Positions 1 through 7,331 of a stretch of DNA of 10,192 nt are shown one piece after another. Each line of letters opens with the position of its first letter. Positions within the stretch are counted from its first letter, which is position 1. This stretch comes from an uncultured Sphingobacteriales bacterium (lineage in GTDB: Bacteria; Bacteroidota; Bacteroidia; Chitinophagales; Chitinophagaceae). A program made the position numbers and the translations under genes. Location: contig CAMPKG010000101.1 in the NCBI GenBank assembly GCA_946887085.1, forward strand, positions 1-10,192, written 5' to 3'. The notes beneath the pieces are model-generated. The model saw only the letters and a program-made list of their open reading frames with translations, ran no database searches and was not told where the DNA came from.

Positions 1-52
1 AGATGACAGATAGAACTACCGGCAAAAAATATTTCAATAAAACCTGTTTCAT
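1..52 (-). CDS. 5' end of a secreted or membrane protein (partial, cut by window edge)
   Basis: Reading leftwards from an ATG at 52-50, 17 codons are visible before the window ends: MKQVLLKYFLPVVLSVI. A short N-terminus with two lysines followed by a hydrophobic run is the usual beginning of a signal peptide or a first membrane helix. The reading frame is open to the edge. It lies 204 bases downstream of the 870-residue Omp85 protein on the same strand, so it could be the next gene of that cluster or an independent unit. Nothing of the mature protein is visible, so no function can be given. A chance open frame of this length is possible. The case rests on the position, the strand and the signal-like composition. 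Confidence 0.5.
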   Translation of the reverse strand, partial: MKQVLLKYFLPVVLSVI

Positions 53-256
53 AGTCTTCGGTACGGAAAACCAGTTGCAAATATTAAATTTAAAATACGA
101 TTAAATAAAATTCAAGTAGCACTAAGATCCAAGATTTAATGCATTCACAATACATCATTACACTCTTATGACAAAGCTTGCTGTCCTTAGGAGTAAAGTT
201 CCACACTTGGCTATTAAAATACAATGACTGGCGTCATCACGGCACACCGATGTAGC
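53..256. other. AT-rich intergenic region
   Basis: This is a 204-base gap between the stop of the 870-residue Omp85 gene and the start of the partial gene at the left edge. I see no credible complete gene in it. It holds one small inverted repeat (see 224-237) and, on the minus strand, AATATTTG at 78-85. That sequence is one base away from the Bacteroidetes -7 consensus TAnnTTTG and lies about 25 bases upstream of the partial gene. No matching -33 TTTG stands at the usual distance, so I do not call a promoter. Confidence 0.5.
215..237 (-). terminator. Weak candidate terminator after the 870-aa Omp85 gene
   Basis: On the minus strand, ATGAC-GCCA-GTCAT forms a five-base-pair stem with a four-base loop (plus-strand 224-237). 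Three further possible G-T pairs extend it, and a TGTATTTTAAT stretch follows. It starts about 20 bases after the stop codon, a suitable place for a rho-independent terminator. The stem is short and low in GC, so this is a tentative call. Confidence 0.25.
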
Positions 257-2869
257 TTACTGGAGCAACTTATAAATACGGAAATGCATGCGGCCGCCTT
301 CTTCGGCTACGGCATAAGTAAGGGAGGCAGTGATCATATTGAAGGGAGATAGTAAAATACCGCCGCCCCAGGCTAAGTGCCAGCGGTCTGAGTTCTCGCC
401 CGGCATCCATACCCGGCCGTTATCCAGCAAACCTACGACGCCTATTTTCCCGTTCATCGTGTAGCTGTGCAGGTCGGTTATCCAACGCAGCTCGTTAGTA
501 TTATAAAATGCGGTTTGTCCCCAAAACCGATCGCGCCTGAAACCTCTTATGGTTTGACTACCTCCTACGGAAGCATGCTGGAAAAACTCGGGATTGCCCG
601 AAACGGTAGTAACGCCTGAACGCGATGATAGACTGAACTTGCTGATAAGCGGCACAAAGATGTGGCCTATAGCATTGTAGGTGAAAAAGTTCTTTTTTGT
701 GAACTCGAGATTCTGCGTGAAGGCCGCACCGCCGTATAACATGATTCCCTTCGTGGGCAGGACAACATTGTTAACATCCTGAAAAGTATAACCGAGCCGT
801 GTGCCTGCATATTTATGATGTTTGAAGTAATACAGCTCGTTCGGAGCATAATGCTGCGCAACAAACCTGCCCGGATCGTTGATGATCTCGAGCATTTGGC
901 CGAAACCAGAAACATCTACGTGATGGTGCCTGCCAATATTCCTGCTTACCGTCACCGTCCCTAGGAGCTCCTCGGTGCGCATACGGTAATAGTTGCGGTC
1001 GTCTACAACATTTTTTGTTTCATTGCCCAGGCCGAAATAATTGGTCCAGCGGATAGCGTCAAAATTGGCAGATACATTCATGTCCCAACTGCCCAGGAAC
1101 TGTTTGAATTCGCCTTCGTACAAAATACTGAAGGCATTCTGCGAGATGGAATAACGAAGCGATACAGCCTGGTCGAAGCCATAAGGATATTTACGCCAGA
1201 TATGGCGTTCAAAACCATAACCTATGCCCACATAAATGCGATCGGGGTTGTTATAGAACGCAGTTGGTTTGAGGCCTTTATCATGGTACCCAAACTCTTT
1301 ATAGTCGTAAGCATGGATCGCACTGTCATTCCCAAGCTTGAGTTTCGTTTCACGCGATACGCTGAAATAATTGTTTTCGTCATCGTATACCCTGGTGCGC
1401 TTATGACCGTTTGCCACATGTGAACGATCGATGATGGAGTCACGGTCATCGCCACCTATGATACGTACTTTTATGCCCTTCCCCGCTTCTCCCGTAACAT
1501 TAAAAATATCATTGCCATCAATCCCGTACACCCTGATGTCTTTCGTTTCAGAGGTTTTAAATGTGCGCGAATAAATGGGTTGCGATTCCTTTTTACCTTT
1601 TTTAGTGATCTTGTAAACATTTACCGATGTCAATTCATCGTTGAGTCTTTGCACATCAAAATACTCCCGTTTCTCAGAACCGGGAATATCAACATGCCTT
1701 GCCAGGAACCGGTAATATTCCTCCGCAAACCGTGGCAATTGCTGGCGCCTCGACTTAAGATTGGCAGCTATCTCCTGCCCCGATACAGCATAAGCTTCAG
1801 GAGGCATTTCCTTTACGGCCTTGTCTATCACTTCATCGCTCATTGCCTGCTGCAGATCATTGGCGATCGCCAACCATTGATCGAGCGTAGTCTCGTTGGC
1901 ACAGCGCCTGTCGATATACCTGGCAGCGAAGTTGTATTCTTTGACGTTCTTAATGTCGCCGCTAAAACTTTCAAGATGGCCCATTTTAGCTAACGACAAC
2001 AAAAGTTTGGTAAGTGCACCATCAAACCGACTATAGGTCTGATCGCGGTCGCGTGGTATAGGTCTGTAAATGGTTTTGCCATTTTGTTTTGAGCTGGCCC
2101 AGCGCCATTGATCCTCGTGCCTTCCCCAGTCGCCGATGAACATGTCGAACAGTCTTGCTCTTATATACATTTCCTGGTCTACAATATTGTCGTTATCCTC
2201 CGCAAGATTTTCTAGCAGCTTTTCTGTCCCCACAATGTTTTTCGAGTTTCCGAGGTTATTTGCCGGCGACCAGTCTTCATCAGGCCTCTGTTCCAGCAGG
2301 TACAACCTGTTCGCATAATCTTCATTAAAACTATCAAGCGCCGCCTGCCCAGGTACATACCCAAGCCGTGGATTAGTATGATATATCGCTGCAGCTTCTG
2401 CCATTTGCGGAATTGTAAATGCAGCATATGGGTGCATAGAACTCACCTGGTCGTTAAAGATGCTTTCAACAAAGCTGTTGTCATATACCTCCGGCAATGC
2501 TCTACCATAATTCTTATCCACACTTCGCAAAACATACTCACGTTTGTTGCCGTCGTGCAGGCGAAGAGTTTTGCTTTGCCTGCCGCCACCGCCGGTATAC
2601 GGCTTTAGCCCACCGGCTGCTGTATCCAGCATCAGCACATTTACTTTTACAGGAGTACTCCAAACCTGCCTGTAGTGTTTACCAAAGACAAAATTGTGAA
2701 ATGCAGAACGATCATAGTCACCTGCAATTACCGTTTTTACGGATGGGCCACTAAGGCTATCAATTACTATTGTTTCTTCCTGCGCGTGCGACATCGTGGC
2801 ATAACAAGACATAGCAACAGCCATTGCTATTGTACTTTTATATTTCGACGCTCGTCTGTTATCTTTCAT
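257..2869 (-). CDS. Omp85-type outer-membrane protein with N-terminal kinase-like domain (no phosphatase domain)
   Basis: 870 residues. A signal peptide is visible (basic residues 2-10, hydrophobic 11-26, likely cut after SHA at 29). Residues ~55-400 form a domain shared with the neighbouring 1209-residue protein. It contains LRSVDK (114-119), GDWGRHEDQW (246-255) and PRDRDQ (272-277), followed by SRFDG (280-284). These resemble the lysine, catalytic loop and metal-binding Asp of HipA/PI4K/Fam20-like kinases. Residues ~440-480 contain two RTX-like turns (GIDGNDIF, GGDDRDSI). Residues ~540-870 look like an Omp85/BamA barrel, with the family's (V/I)RGF signature at 774-777 and GRVW at 818-821. 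No POTRA domains are evident. The barrel would sit in the outer membrane with the N-terminal domain in the periplasm. The start codon lies 12 bases after the stop of the upstream gene, which implies an operon. The C-terminus (RIYKLLQ) lacks the usual final aromatic. The barrel call is firm; the kinase-like call rests on motifs only, and substrate and activity are unknown. Confidence 0.85.
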   Translation of the reverse strand: MKDNRRASKYKSTIAMAVAMSCYATMSHAQEETIVIDSLSGPSVKTVIAGDYDRSAFHNFVFGKHYRQVWSTPVKVNVLMLDTAAGGLKPYTGGGGRQSKTLRLHDGNKREYVLRSVDKNYGRALPEVYDNSFVESIFNDQVSSMHPYAAFTIPQMAEAAAIYHTNPRLGYVPGQAALDSFNEDYANRLYLLEQRPDEDWSPANNLGNSKNIVGTEKLLENLAEDNDNIVDQEMYIRARLFDMFIGDWGRHEDQWRWASSKQNGKTIYRPIPRDRDQTYSRFDGALTKLLLSLAKMGHLESFSGDIKNVKEYNFAARYIDRRCANETTLDQWLAIANDLQQAMSDEVIDKAVKEMPPEAYAVSGQEIAANLKSRRQQLPRFAEEYYRFLARHVDIPGSEKREYFDVQRLNDELTSVNVYKITKKGKKESQPIYSRTFKTSETKDIRVYGIDGNDIFNVTGEAGKGIKVRIIGGDDRDSIIDRSHVANGHKRTRVYDDENNYFSVSRETKLKLGNDSAIHAYDYKEFGYHDKGLKPTAFYNNPDRIYVGIGYGFERHIWRKYPYGFDQAVSLRYSISQNAFSILYEGEFKQFLGSWDMNVSANFDAIRWTNYFGLGNETKNVVDDRNYYRMRTEELLGTVTVSRNIGRHHHVDVSGFGQMLEIINDPGRFVAQHYAPNELYYFKHHKYAGTRLGYTFQDVNNVVLPTKGIMLYGGAAFTQNLEFTKKNFFTYNAIGHIFVPLISKFSLSSRSGVTTVSGNPEFFQHASVGGSQTIRGFRRDRFWGQTAFYNTNELRWITDLHSYTMNGKIGVVGLLDNGRVWMPGENSDRWHLAWGGGILLSPFNMITASLTYAVAEEGGRMHFRIYKLLQ

Positions 2870-2881
2870 TGAGTCTATCCA

Positions 2882-5800
2882 TTAAAACTGGAAACCGAAT
2901 GTTACTATCGGCAATATTTTCTCCTCCTCAGAGCGCGCCACCGATCCTGTGAATACAAAACGGTTCACCGGCGATATCCAGACACCTGCACCATAGCCAT
3001 CATGCCATCTTCCCGAATCTTCGCCGTCGGCCCAAACACGTCCTAGATCATTAAACGCAAGAAATCCCCAGGATCCGGGAAACAAATAGGTTCTGAATTG
3101 TTTTACCCGGATGCGCAGTTCTGTATTGTTGAAGAGCATGGATCTTCCCGCAAACCTGTCTTTTCTAAAACCTCGTAAATTTTCTACTCCGCCCAGGAAT
3201 TGCGCCTGCGGAAAATCAAAGTCGCCAATGTTATGTCCAAAGCCAAACCGCGTACCTAATACAACATTTCTAATGCTCGGTGTACTCATGAAGAACGAAA
3301 GATCCAGACCAAATTGCGTAGGCATGTGATGTTCAGCATTGACACCGATTAACTGTCTCAAATAAACATCCATCAACGCGCCCCGCGTTGGCAATACCTG
3401 GTTGTTTTTGGAATTAACACGCAATCGTCCTTCTGCCCCAAGAAAACATTTTGTATCGAACAACTCGGGTGCTACTGCGCCAACAGTATCAACCAGGTAC
3501 TTACCCAGGTTCTGTTTCGTTTTTACCTGATAGTATTGTCCTATTGCTCCGAAGTCTGCATTCAACCAGGACTGAAGTCTTTTTCTCATCATCACAGAAA
3601 ATGTTCCCAGGTCGAATTGCGTGCGATAGTATTCAATGCGGCCGGGTTTTGAATGATCGTATTGCGTTGAGTTCCCCATCCCAAAAAAATTGGTAACATT
3701 CCGGGGCGCACGTATGTCGGCTTTTAGCACCAAATCGAGGTCTTTAACAACTTTGGTAAACTCCCCCTCATACCTGAAATGATAGGACCGTGTATTAGTG
3801 GTATACTGTGCACCTATCTCATGCTTCGATCCATACGGCTCTTTGCGAAACTGGTTGCGCTGTGTTTCGATCTCCCCTCCTATTATCAGTCCGTCGTCTA
3901 TATTATAGGCAAGGTGAATACCCGGTAACACCTGGTCGTACTTGAATTGTCGAAACGTGTAGACATTGGTAAGTGGATCAGGTGATATACCATCTACAAA
4001 TCCACTGTAGCCAGTCACAACATTGTCCTCGAAGGTGACATCATATACCGTTGCCTTATTGCCCGAGCTGCGATTAACGAATACATCTTCCCCCGGGCCG
4101 CCTATCAGGCGAAATTCTATGCGCGTGCTTCCCCCATCAACTGTAAAACTGTCATTTCCCTCTAACCCATAAATGCGTATCTCCTTGGTAACTTTCGGAT
4201 CGAAGGTCCTCTCGAAAATTTTAGTTGGTATGCCCGGACCGATACCCTGAATAGTTAACTTTACCGTTCCATCTCCGGTTATGTCAATGCTAAACCGTTC
4301 CCGTTCTTTTGAACCGGCCACCGTTACCGTTTCAGATAAGAACTTATAGTATCTCAGCATCTCATCTTTAAAATACTTTCGCCGGTCTTGCAGTGTGGTG
4401 AGAATATCGCTGGCGTTCTCACAGACCATGCTGTAGGGCTGGCACCCGGCTGCATATATCAAAGCGTTGTCATCAACATCCTTTAAAAAACTGTCGATCT
4501 CATCTGACCATTCTTGCTCAGTCAGCGCATTCAAAAACTGGTGATCGAAATTGTAGGCGGTTTTGTTGAAGCTGTTGATGTTTGAAGCTTTACTTTTGAA
4601 TCCCTGTATTTCAGGCATCGACAATATCCTGCGTGATAGCCAGGGAATGATGCCCTGGTTGACAAAAAATGCCTGGCTGGGGTTTTGAGGTACCGGGTAA
4701 TATATCCTGTTCCGGCCCGTATCGTAAGTAGCCCACGTAAACTGGTTCTCATTACGGTTGAAGTCCATAACGAAATTGTCAAGCAAGCGTGCACGTAACA
4801 CCTTTCGCTGATCAACGGCATTGTTATTGTTGTCCTGGAGCCGCACAACGAGATCGTCTGTGTTTACGGTAGTCACCACCTCTTTAGGCTCACGTTCCTC
4901 GAGGATAGCTAGCGAGTTAGCGAAATCATTTTTAAACCTCATGAGTCTCGGATCGTCCGGTACGAACACGACTTTACGTTGAACCGCCGGTACGCCTGCA
5001 CTTTTTTGCAGGTCGCTGACTATAAGTGAGGCAAAGGGGTAGGATGCTGAAACGGCATCTTCTTTACTCAAATCTACCGGCACCCTCAAATCTGACGGAA
5101 TAACATTCTGCGGAAACCTTTCTATCGAGCGCAGCTGCCATTGCTTTCCTTTTTTGTCTTCAAGCGTAAGTACACGCAGGTTCGTGCCACCGCTCTGTCT
5201 TATCGGACGCAAGCCACCTGCTTCCTTGCCAATATCCAACACTTCTATGTTGATCGGTTGTGTCCATTCCGTACGGTAGTTACGCCCGAACAATATATCT
5301 TTCAACGGTCCCGCATCCACTTTTTCGTTGGTCACGACGGTTACAACGTTGGACTGTATCCTGTAATTGGTATCTATTGATGTCGCTGATTCAGTTTTTA
5401 CTACCGACTTCAGCTGTTTTACAAAGATGGGTTGCGAAAGGTCCTTGCTGCCAATGTCGTAAAACTTCACGAACACCGCACCACTTTTGTATACCTCCAG
5501 CAAGCTGAAGCCATAGGTCACTTTAGCAAAAACCTGGTACCGGCCTTCACGAAGGCTCGAGACCTTGGCACCGGAACCGCTTACTATATGTGGTATGCTG
5601 TCCTTGATATTAAGCTGCAGGCCATGTTCGTGGCCGGCTACGAGAACCGGGTTAGGATGGGTCTTCAGTGTCTTTTCAACTTCAGTTATCATATTCCGGT
5701 ACAGCGGATGATATATATCCTGTATGTTACCGAAATATCCACGTGACAGCGGATACGCAGAACCTAATAAGGGTAACGGGATATAGAGACTTTTCGAAAT

Positions 5801-6511
5801 GACGCGGAAAGGAAAAATATGATCTTTCCAGGTATAGTCTCCTCCATGTGTACCGTATGTGTAAAAGGGATGGTGCACCGCGAAGATCAAAAGCTGATTA
5901 GGATGCGAGGCGATGATCTCATTCAGCTCTGTGGTAAATTCATCTATTGTCTTTGCCGCGCAGTTGGAACCTGGACCTGGTTTGTCGTGTACATATAAAA
6001 ACCATTCGCTATCGCCGAACACAATTACTACTTTATCGTCTATTTCGGTAAGCACCGGGCCAGGACAGGCATTCAGCGGCCATGCATGTACATTGGGCAG
6101 CGCTAAACCATTGATGTAGCGAACCTGGTTTTGTGCCTGTTGTACCCCGCCTATCTTACCGTTCATCCAGTCATGGTTACCGGGAATGAAATACGCTTGT
6201 GCTTTCTTCCCTTTTACCAGCCCGATCTGGTAGTCGATAATGCGCTTTGATTCTTCATAGCCCGGCGCCCCCTCCATGGGAAGTCCAAGCTCGTAAATAT
6301 TGTCGCCAAGAAAAATGACCCGGTTGCTGGTGTCATTCCAGTCAACGTGTTTGGTCAGCCAATCGATAGTGGGATTTTTACCCTGTACGTCCAATGCACC
6401 GGCATCTCCCACCAGGAAAATTTTCTGCTGTATAGTATCGGGTTGCGCCTGCGCACTGAAAACAATACTCGTAAATACTGCAAATGAATACAATAGTCGT
6501 TTTGTAAACAT
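2882..6511 (-). CDS. Metallophosphoesterase (purple acid phosphatase-like) fused to an Omp85-type outer-membrane barrel
   Basis: 1209 residues. The signal peptide ends near SAQA at 19-22. Residues ~28-350 are a calcineurin-like phosphoesterase of the purple/tartrate-resistant acid phosphatase type: GDAG (35-38), GDNIY (69-73), GNHDW (111-115), VHHP (212-215) and GHEH (293-296). These give a full set of seven metal ligands: D36, D70, Y73, N112, H213, H294 and H296. The tyrosine ligand is characteristic of that family. Residues ~400-740 are the same central domain as in the downstream 870-residue protein, but its putative catalytic residues have changed (R465, N587, N589, N610, S612). Two RTX-like turns follow (GLEGNDSF 782-789, GGPGEDVF 804-811). 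The Omp85 barrel occupies ~860-1209, with LRGF at 1112-1115, GRVW at 1157-1160 and a terminal aromatic (TFGFQF) that fits a beta-signal. Expected function is hydrolysis of a phosphoester in the periplasm while anchored to the outer membrane. The substrate is not evident. It is the first gene of a likely two-gene operon. Confidence 0.9.
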   Translation of the reverse strand: MFTKRLLYSFAVFTSIVFSAQAQPDTIQQKIFLVGDAGALDVQGKNPTIDWLTKHVDWNDTSNRVIFLGDNIYELGLPMEGAPGYEESKRIIDYQIGLVKGKKAQAYFIPGNHDWMNGKIGGVQQAQNQVRYINGLALPNVHAWPLNACPGPVLTEIDDKVVIVFGDSEWFLYVHDKPGPGSNCAAKTIDEFTTELNEIIASHPNQLLIFAVHHPFYTYGTHGGDYTWKDHIFPFRVISKSLYIPLPLLGSAYPLSRGYFGNIQDIYHPLYRNMITEVEKTLKTHPNPVLVAGHEHGLQLNIKDSIPHIVSGSGAKVSSLREGRYQVFAKVTYGFSLLEVYKSGAVFVKFYDIGSKDLSQPIFVKQLKSVVKTESATSIDTNYRIQSNVVTVVTNEKVDAGPLKDILFGRNYRTEWTQPINIEVLDIGKEAGGLRPIRQSGGTNLRVLTLEDKKGKQWQLRSIERFPQNVIPSDLRVPVDLSKEDAVSASYPFASLIVSDLQKSAGVPAVQRKVVFVPDDPRLMRFKNDFANSLAILEEREPKEVVTTVNTDDLVVRLQDNNNNAVDQRKVLRARLLDNFVMDFNRNENQFTWATYDTGRNRIYYPVPQNPSQAFFVNQGIIPWLSRRILSMPEIQGFKSKASNINSFNKTAYNFDHQFLNALTEQEWSDEIDSFLKDVDDNALIYAAGCQPYSMVCENASDILTTLQDRRKYFKDEMLRYYKFLSETVTVAGSKERERFSIDITGDGTVKLTIQGIGPGIPTKIFERTFDPKVTKEIRIYGLEGNDSFTVDGGSTRIEFRLIGGPGEDVFVNRSSGNKATVYDVTFEDNVVTGYSGFVDGISPDPLTNVYTFRQFKYDQVLPGIHLAYNIDDGLIIGGEIETQRNQFRKEPYGSKHEIGAQYTTNTRSYHFRYEGEFTKVVKDLDLVLKADIRAPRNVTNFFGMGNSTQYDHSKPGRIEYYRTQFDLGTFSVMMRKRLQSWLNADFGAIGQYYQVKTKQNLGKYLVDTVGAVAPELFDTKCFLGAEGRLRVNSKNNQVLPTRGALMDVYLRQLIGVNAEHHMPTQFGLDLSFFMSTPSIRNVVLGTRFGFGHNIGDFDFPQAQFLGGVENLRGFRKDRFAGRSMLFNNTELRIRVKQFRTYLFPGSWGFLAFNDLGRVWADGEDSGRWHDGYGAGVWISPVNRFVFTGSVARSEEEKILPIVTFGFQF

Positions 6512-6539
6512 CCAGGTTGTGCTTTAATCTTAAACAGTT

Positions 6540-6554
6540 ACTAAAAATTTTAGT
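6540..6554. repeat. Short AT-rich palindrome upstream of the phosphatase-Omp85 gene
   Basis: ACTAAAA-A-TTTTAGT is a perfect inverted repeat with seven-base arms around a single central base. It lies 29 bases upstream of the ATG of the 1209-residue gene. Its location would suit an operator or a 5'-UTR element, but so AT-rich a palindrome can arise by chance, and no regulator is encoded nearby. Confidence 0.35.
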
Positions 6555-6703
6555 CCATTAGAATTCTTAACAGTCCACAAAAAATTTATCATGCTATTAG
6601 TTGTGGCGATGACTGGCTAAGTATTTGAATGTCTTTGGATTCGGTAAACCTGTTTTATCGGTTTCGTGTTTTGCCGGTGGCGCAGTTTAAAACATTGCTC
6701 CCG

Positions 6704-6721
6704 TTTTACTGATGAGTAAAA
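6704..6721. repeat. Inverted repeat downstream of the small secreted gene
   Basis: TTTTACT-GATG-AGTAAAA gives seven-base arms with a four-base loop, starting about 40 bases after the stop of the 6763-7200 gene on the minus strand. It could act as a weak transcription terminator for that gene: on the minus strand the hairpin's 3' arm ends in AAAA, and no long T-tract follows. It therefore does not match a strong intrinsic terminator. Confidence 0.3.
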
Positions 6722-6762
6722 ATTTCAACAGGTCGGGAATGTCGGCCAACGGCTCGCATAAT

Positions 6763-7200
6763 TTATTCGACATCAGGGAAATCCACCTCGCACAAATACG
6801 TAGCACTGCCAAATAACCGTTTAGCCTGGCTATGGGAGGTATTGGAATACGATAAATGAACCCTTTGCGAGGTACTTTGTATTTTATCAGTGTGAAAGGT
6901 CAGTTGTTTTTCTTCCTTCCACCGGAATAACTGGAAATCGGGACCTACATATGCCAGCTTATACAATTTACGCGACTGAACCGAGCTATCTGAAGCCTCG
7001 CTGATGGTGAGCCAAAAACCCTTCGTGTAAAACCAGATACGGCGGTTGCAATTATTTTTGATCTTGAATACGACAATGTTCTCTCTTTTGTTAACTGTTG
7101 GTTTGTCGATAACCAGGCAGCGGCAGTCTTGCGCAAACGCCCCGGTTGCCAGGCCAAAAAATGTCAATAACAGCAAGCCAATACCAATTCTAATGCTCAT
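6763..7200 (-). CDS. Small secreted protein of unknown function
   Basis: 145 residues. The N-terminus has a clear signal peptide: short basic start, hydrophobic run at ~5-19, and AFA followed by QD at 21-25 as the likely cleavage site. The mature part of about 121 residues looks mostly beta-strand (for example ENIVVFKIKNNC and RIWFYTKGFWLTI), suggesting a small beta-sandwich. That is inferred from residue patterns only. Four cysteines are present (C26, C28, C51, C137). C26 and C28 sit directly after the cleavage site, and a disulphide between the N-terminal pair and C51 or C137 is plausible. No catalytic motif or named family is recognisable. It lies 251 bases upstream of the phosphatase-Omp85 gene on the same strand, so co-transcription is uncertain. 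It is divergent from the lipoprotein gene at 7332. Confidence 0.75.
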   Translation of the reverse strand: MSIRIGIGLLLLTFFGLATGAFAQDCRCLVIDKPTVNKRENIVVFKIKNNCNRRIWFYTKGFWLTISEASDSSVQSRKLYKLAYVGPDFQLFRWKEEKQLTFHTDKIQSTSQRVHLSYSNTSHSQAKRLFGSATYLCEVDFPDVE

Positions 7201-7331
7201 ACAATGCTCATTCAGCCAGACTTATTTATAAGAATTGTGCCCCTGACCGGACAAATACATAAAATATCTATTTGTCGTCTGGTAAATTTCACCAAGTTTA
7301 CTTATCTTGTTTGCTGAAAATATTGAGACTG
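7201..7331. promoter_or_regulatory. Divergent intergenic region with presumed promoters
   Basis: These 131 AT-rich bases separate the minus-strand secreted gene from the plus-strand lipoprotein gene, so both promoters should lie here. No exact Bacteroidetes -7 element (TAnnTTTG) is present. The nearest on the plus strand are TAAATTTC at 7283-7290 and TATCTTGT at 7303-7310. On the minus strand it is TGTATTTG (7252-7259). None has a well-spaced TTTG at -33. An imperfect palindrome GGTAAATTTCACC lies at 7281-7293. The region is functional by position; the exact sites are not resolved. Confidence 0.35.

Larger units (their letters stand above)
6512..6762. other. Intergenic region upstream of the Omp85 operon
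   Basis: A 251-base gap between two minus-strand genes. I see no gene in it. It should hold the end of the small secreted gene and the promoter of the phosphatase-Omp85 operon. No exact TAnnTTTG hexamer-type -7 element is visible on the minus strand. Two AT-rich inverted repeats lie in it and are listed separately (6540-6554 and 6704-6721). Confidence 0.5.

Noticed and set aside
1580..1993. 137-codon open frame on the plus strand inside the 870-residue Omp85 gene
   Set aside because: It is antisense to a well-supported coding sequence and shows no signal peptide or domain pattern of its own.
257..2869. The 870-residue protein as a standard BamA (outer-membrane assembly factor)
   Set aside because: No POTRA repeats precede the barrel. 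The N-terminal half is the central domain shared with the phosphatase fusion, so it is not the housekeeping BamA.
7272..7331. N-terminal extension of the lipoprotein from a TTG start
   Set aside because: It would bury the lipoprotein signal peptide 20 residues into the protein. The ATG at 7332 gives a standard signal with lipidation at C17.
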